Assembly: GCA_030765045.1 (NCBI GenBank)
Contig: CM060967.1
Span: 24,544,284 to 24,608,283, forward strand
DNA length: 64,000 nt
Direction of reading: 5' to 3'
From: Tenodera sinensis
Lineage: Eukaryota; Arthropoda; Insecta; Mantodea; Mantidae
The notes under the pieces are model-generated. The model searched no databases and was not told where the DNA came from. It saw nothing but the letters and a program-made list of their open reading frames with translations. Shown one piece after another: positions 60,080 to 64,000 of this stretch. The position numbers and the translations under genes were made by a program. How positions within the stretch are numbered: position 1 is the first letter of the stretch; each line of letters starts with the position of its first letter.

Positions 60080-60182
60080 ATTGAGAGCTCATAGGGCGTC
60101 TTTCCGGTTATATCTCGATATCAAATTTGTGGGTGGAGTACGTTACTTTTTCTGTCTTACCGGCAGGTAAAGTCATAAAGAA
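60080..60182 (-). mobile_element. TCTCTA element, left-end fragment
   Basis: TTTCCGGTTATATCTCGATATC, AAATTTGTGGGTGGAGTACG and CTTACCGGCAGGTAAAGTCA are the left terminal 100 bp in minus orientation, with the 12-mer degraded. Confidence 0.75.
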
Positions 60183-60239
60183 AATAAGAATGTCAAATAA
60201 AAACACAAAATAAACACCAAAATGTGTAGAAAAATATAG

Positions 60240-60600
60240 GAAGAGCACGAAAGAGGCCGAAAGAGGCTCTACACGTAATCCATGGAGGGGTCACAGTAAA
60301 ATATGCCCATGTGTCGCAGTAATAAGAAGAAATTTATGCCAAAGAGCACAAACCTGAAGCTCTTTGGTGCATTTGCACTAATGAAAGGGGCGTTTGCATT
60401 AGAACGAGCGGAGAAAATAAACATGGTGGTGGAAGGGAAGTTTGGCCAAGGGAAGGGGAGGTATGCAATATACATCCATCTCAAAGGGGCTGTGGAGAAC
60501 CGCGAGATAAACACAGACGATGAGATAAACATTGTTATGCCCTCCTCGGTCCTCTCCTTGGCCGGCTCTCACTCACCAGAAACATAAGAGGCAATATACA
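60240..60600 (+). other. Less AT-rich island with a 94-codon frame, unrecognised
   Basis: A frame at 60303-60587 (+) starts with ATG and encodes a basic, moderately hydrophobic product (GKFGQGKGRYAIYIHLKGAV is its most regular part). The minus strand is open over nearly the same span, so coding is not demonstrated. No domain is known to me. Its base composition departs from both flanks, so it may be a fragment of an inserted element or an exon-like relic. Confidence 0.25.
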
Positions 60601-60774
60601 CATCCCGCAATGTCTCAAGGAAAACACGCTCGTAACTGATTCTGCCATTTTGAATGAATTCGCTAAGAAATATTTACGGGAGTGTAAGCAGCATTTTAAT
60701 TGACACTGTTTTTATTAGTAAAGCAACTTCGATATTACCAGAAAACTAAAGAGGATTAAAAGATTTAAAGATAT

Positions 60775-60860
60775 CTATTTTATATCCAGATTTAACTGGA
60801 AATACATATTTTGGGGCACCCTAAATCTTTTTTTAAAAAAAATTACGATTTAGAAAAATA

Positions 60861-60949
<89 letters not shown>

Positions 60950-61240
60950 GTCTGGAAATAGCACAACTAAAAAACGAAAAACCAAACCTAGTATTTAAAG
61001 ACAGGAAGCTTTCCAAGAAGATTTTAAAGAAAATCCTCACACCCCAAACTACCTTTTACATGGAACATTTTTCAAAAATTTTTGCTTTATCTCTGACGAT
61101 ATTGACTAAAATACGATATGTGGGAGATATTTTATGATAAATGAAATATGTATAGGTATATTTGAAATTATCTAGGAAGGTCCCTCTGCAGTCTCGGTGA
61201 ATTTACATATCTGTTAAACCTCAAGAAACAAAGTCTTACT
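60775..61240 (+). mobile_element. TCTCTA element, partial, with large GT tract
   Basis: It starts at ATTTAACTGGAAATACATAT and holds an 84-base GT tract (60864-60947), CACAACTAAAAAACGAAAAACC, AACTACCTTTTACATGGAAC and TAAACCTCAAGAAACAAAGTC. It ends in an A run (CTCAAAAAA) where an opposite-strand copy begins. Confidence 0.88.
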
Positions 61241-61242
61241 CA

Positions 61243-61540
61243 AAAAATCTGATGTGTTGCACTTACATGACTTTCTCTACTCTTATTCCTATATCTTCTT
61301 CGTGTTAGTTGAGATAAACATTTGTACAAATTATCTTATTGCTTATTTCTTTATAGGAAGAAGGAGAATATAGGAATACAGTAGGCTTTGAGTGACAGTC
61401 AAATCACGATAAAGTTAGGTAATGTTTGAGAGATACTTTTGCAAAACTCACACAAATAAGGCACATCTCCGAAATGGTTCACTCTACAGCAAATTTATTT
61501 AGACAAACTGTGCATTTTGATATGAATGTCCTCACTAGAA
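61243..61540 (-). mobile_element. TCTCTA element, right-end third
   Basis: AAATCTGATGTGTTGCACTT, then ACATGACTTTCTCTACTCTT, give terminus, hairpin (one mismatch) and 12-mer in order. It continues through TTGCTTATTTCTTTATAGG to AAATGGTTCACTCTACAGC and stops near 61540. It is inserted in the A run of the preceding copy. Confidence 0.9.
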
Positions 61541-62537
61541 TATTCGTCAAATCTTTTACCAGCCATTTTTGAATGGCCCGCTAATTATTTTACTGCACAT
61601 GGATACTTCAGATGTTCAGAAACTTAAGAAAAATACATAATATAAAAGTATGGCAATATAAACACATAATTTTTGTAGGTTTATTGCTGATGCGATAATG
61701 TCTTGTATAGTGAATATATATCCAGTGACGTGCCAGATTTCCAGGCTTCTTGGCAGACCTAATGAACGCGTTTGGTGTTTACGTTGACATAAATAAAGAA
61801 AATGGGGTATGTCCTTGTGATAATGTGTCAAGATATGCGAGGGGGAGGAGCGTCATGAATAAAACATTAGTGTTATAGCAGAAGGGTGAGTAGGAATTAA
61901 GTGGCCACCCCAGCTCCTCCATTACACTTCCTTAATTTTGCTACCCCTCAACGTGTCTTTCTTTTTGAGGGTGTGTCCCACGTGCTGGAGGTCGTTCGTT
62001 TGGTCCTCAGCAATATGCGTGTTTCCTTGTAACTGTCTTGCGAAAGTCTCAATTTTACACGTGAGGTAGAATATTACTTTGGTAAAATAGAATAATGTTA
62101 GGTTTATCCCTTTAAAACATACAAGCAAACCCACACACGTTCGCTATTTGGTCTTTTTATTTCAGTACTATAATTATGTGTGTCAAATAAACATGTCAAT
62201 AGTTGGAAAATGATTTTCTAGTGATTAGAAGGAACAATGGAGGGTTAGGTTGCATCAGTAAATGCTTACGTTGATTTCAGCTGAGAATTGTTGTATAATT
62301 ATTGTAGTTTCTTTCCCCAACTGGAAATCTTCGAAATTTTGTGTTAACTTACTTAACTTTGCTCTATCCTATATTATTTGTTCTGTTACTCCCATTTTAT
62401 TTAAGTCTTTCCTTATACCTTGCATCCATTGGTGACCATTCTTACTTTCGTATACATAGTTCAAAATTTGTTTTTTAACTCTATTACTATCCGTCCTCAT
62501 TTAATTCTCATTGTTGCCTTTACATAACATATAAAAT
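61541..62537. other. Unassigned stretch
   Basis: No gene, RNA or shared repeat was recognised. 62,280-62,530 is T-rich. Confidence 0.45.
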
Positions 62538-62569
62538 ACTTTCTCTATTTACCAGTAAAGAAAGTAAAA
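62538..62569 (-). mobile_element. TCTCTA element, isolated left terminus
   Basis: ACTTTCTCTATTTACCAGTA, then AAGAAAGTAAAA: the last part is a left terminus in minus orientation. The preceding ACTTTCTCTA is a second 12-mer-like motif facing it, so two termini appear fused within 32 bp. Confidence 0.7.
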
Positions 62570-63203
62570 GTGAACAACGATGTTCCATTTCACGAAAGTT
62601 TTAAGTTTTCCGAAACTCACACACATAACAAGGAATATCTCCGAAATGGTTCACCCTACAAGAAAATTTATTCAGACATAAATTGTGTATTTTAGCAAGA
62701 TCTACATTTTTTGTATAGTATGATTTGGTCTATCTTTAACGGTTTACCACTTACGCAAAAGTCGTCCAGGGTGAATACTACTACAGGGGCTATAGCCAGA
62801 AAATTCAAGATACCTATACATTTCATTTGTCATCAAAATATCTCAAATATATGACATTTTAATCAAAATCGTTAGAGCCATTTTCAAGAAAATCAAAATT
62901 TTCGAAAAATTTTCCATGTAAAGGGTAGTTTAGGGTGGGGCTATTTTCTTCAAAATCTTTGTGTCGCATCCCTGAAAGACATTAAACTTAAATACCAACT
63001 TTGGTTTCTAACCGAGTTTTCGTTTTTGTGTTATGCTGTCCACAGACTGACAGACACACAGACACACACACACACACACGGAATTTTTTCTAAAAATGCT
63101 TTTTTTTAATTCAGGGGGCCTCAAAACATTTCCGGTGAAAGCTCGACATCGAATTTTTGGGTGAAATACAATACTTCCCCTACTTACCAGTAGAGAAGGT
63201 AAA
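62570..63203 (-). mobile_element. TCTCTA element, tandem unit 1 (right quarter absent)
   Basis: It starts at the recurrent internal point GTGAACAACGATGTTCCATT and ends with the left terminus AGTAGAGAAGGTAAAA. A 4-base gain (AAGATACCTATACATTTC) breaks the antisense frame that most copies keep open. The microsatellite is a short CACACACACACACACGG. Confidence 0.92.
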
Positions 63204-63830
63204 AAACAACGTTGTTCCATTTCACGAAAGTTTTAAGTTTTCCGAAACTCACACACATAACAAGAAATATCTCCGAAATGGTTCACACTACGAGAACATG
63301 TATTCGGACAAATTGTGTATTTCAGCAAGATCTACATTTTTTGTACAGTATGATTTGGTCTATCTCTAACGGTTTACCAGTTATGCAAAAGTGGTCCGTA
63401 AATACTACTACAGGGGCTATAGCCAGAAAATTCAAAATATACATTTCATTTGTCATAAAAATATCTCAAACATATGACATTTTAATCAAAATCGTTAGAG
63501 CCATTTTCAAGAAAATCACAATTTTCTAAAAGTCTTCCATGTAAAGGGTAGTTTAGGGTGGGGCTATTTTCTTCAAAATCTTCGTGTCGCATCCTTGAAA
63601 GACATTAAACTTAAATACCAACTTTGGTTTTTAACCTACTTTTCGTTTTTGAGTTATGCAGTTCACAGATACACAGACAGACACACACACGGACTTTTTT
63701 CTAATTTTTTTTTTTTTTTTTTGATTCAGGAGGACTCAAAAGATATATTTCCGGGGAAATCTCCACATCGAATTTCTGAGTGGAGTACAGAACTTCTGCT
63801 TACTATACTAAGTTACCTTAAGTAGTCGTC
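63204..63830 (-). mobile_element. TCTCTA element, tandem unit 2 (right quarter absent)
   Basis: It repeats the same join: the preceding left terminus runs into AACAACGTTGTTCCATTTCA. The antisense frame (63212-63529, +) is open. A T run (63706-63722) replaces the usual AAAAATGC zone, and the left terminus is degraded (CTTCTGCTTACTATACTAAG). Confidence 0.9.
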
Positions 63831-64000
63831 ATGTCTATAAATAACCTACAAAACGTTACCCAAACAAACGAAATTCTTCCCTAATTTATGGAAAACTGTA
63901 CCTCTATTGTCGTTTCACTGTAATTAATAAAACTCTGAATACTCGTTTTAATTTTGCATTCTACAATTACTTGCGATCGAAATTGAAATCTAGTTAAATC
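63831..64000. other. Unassigned right edge
   Basis: AT-rich sequence without recognisable features. Confidence 0.4.

Overview
The window is AT-rich, repeat-dense DNA from an animal nuclear genome and carries no recognisable host protein-coding gene. Evidence for this: Pol III tRNA genes with internal A and B boxes and no encoded 3' CCA, tRNA-derived SINEs, decayed non-LTR retrotransposons, a Tc1/mariner transposase fragment, long (GT)n, (GAAA)n and poly-T tracts, and no bacterial-type operons. The tRNA-His sequence is arthropod-like, and the repeat style resembles a large insect genome. That placement is an inference from general familiarity, not a match I could run.

Layout. 1-12,300: a (GAAA)n tract, a SINE fragment, the first copies of the dominant repeat, an intact SINE with 11-bp target-site duplications (5,924-6,164), and an ageing interspersed repeat holding a 121-bp tandem array (8,650-9,260). 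12,300-26,200: a possible solo LTR and a diverged relative, a second SINE family, a dispersed repeat pair, and more copies of the dominant repeat. 26,200-48,800: further copies, many nested or head-to-tail (30.6-38.9 kb), one mariner remnant, two LINE reverse-transcriptase remnants, and long stretches with nothing recognisable. 48,780-58,745: a tandem array of about 2.0-2.7 kb units, each carrying an identical tRNA-His(GUG) gene on the minus strand, five genes in all. 58,745-64,000: more copies of the dominant repeat, ending in a head-to-tail run.

The dominant repeat, named here the TCTCTA element, is about 0.82-0.93 kb and occurs about thirty times, whole or in part, on both strands. Its left end carries ACTTTCTCTACT almost at the terminus. 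The same 12-mer occurs inverted about 25 bp inside the right end and is followed by a 5-bp hairpin (ATGTG/CACAT). Copies sit in T or A runs, often inside older copies, and often head-to-tail. This layout (asymmetric terminal inverted repeats, a 3' hairpin, TT targets, an internal microsatellite) suggests a non-autonomous Helentron/Helitron2-type (HINE-like) rolling-circle element. The class is an inference.

The five tRNA-His genes are the only features confidently predicted to be functional: identical 71-nt bodies, intact folds, Pol III T-run terminators and conserved flanks within otherwise diverged duplicons. No previously undescribed protein system is visible. The items most worth a second look are the tRNA-His duplicon with its conserved 3' trailer, and the termini and recurrent junctions of the TCTCTA element.
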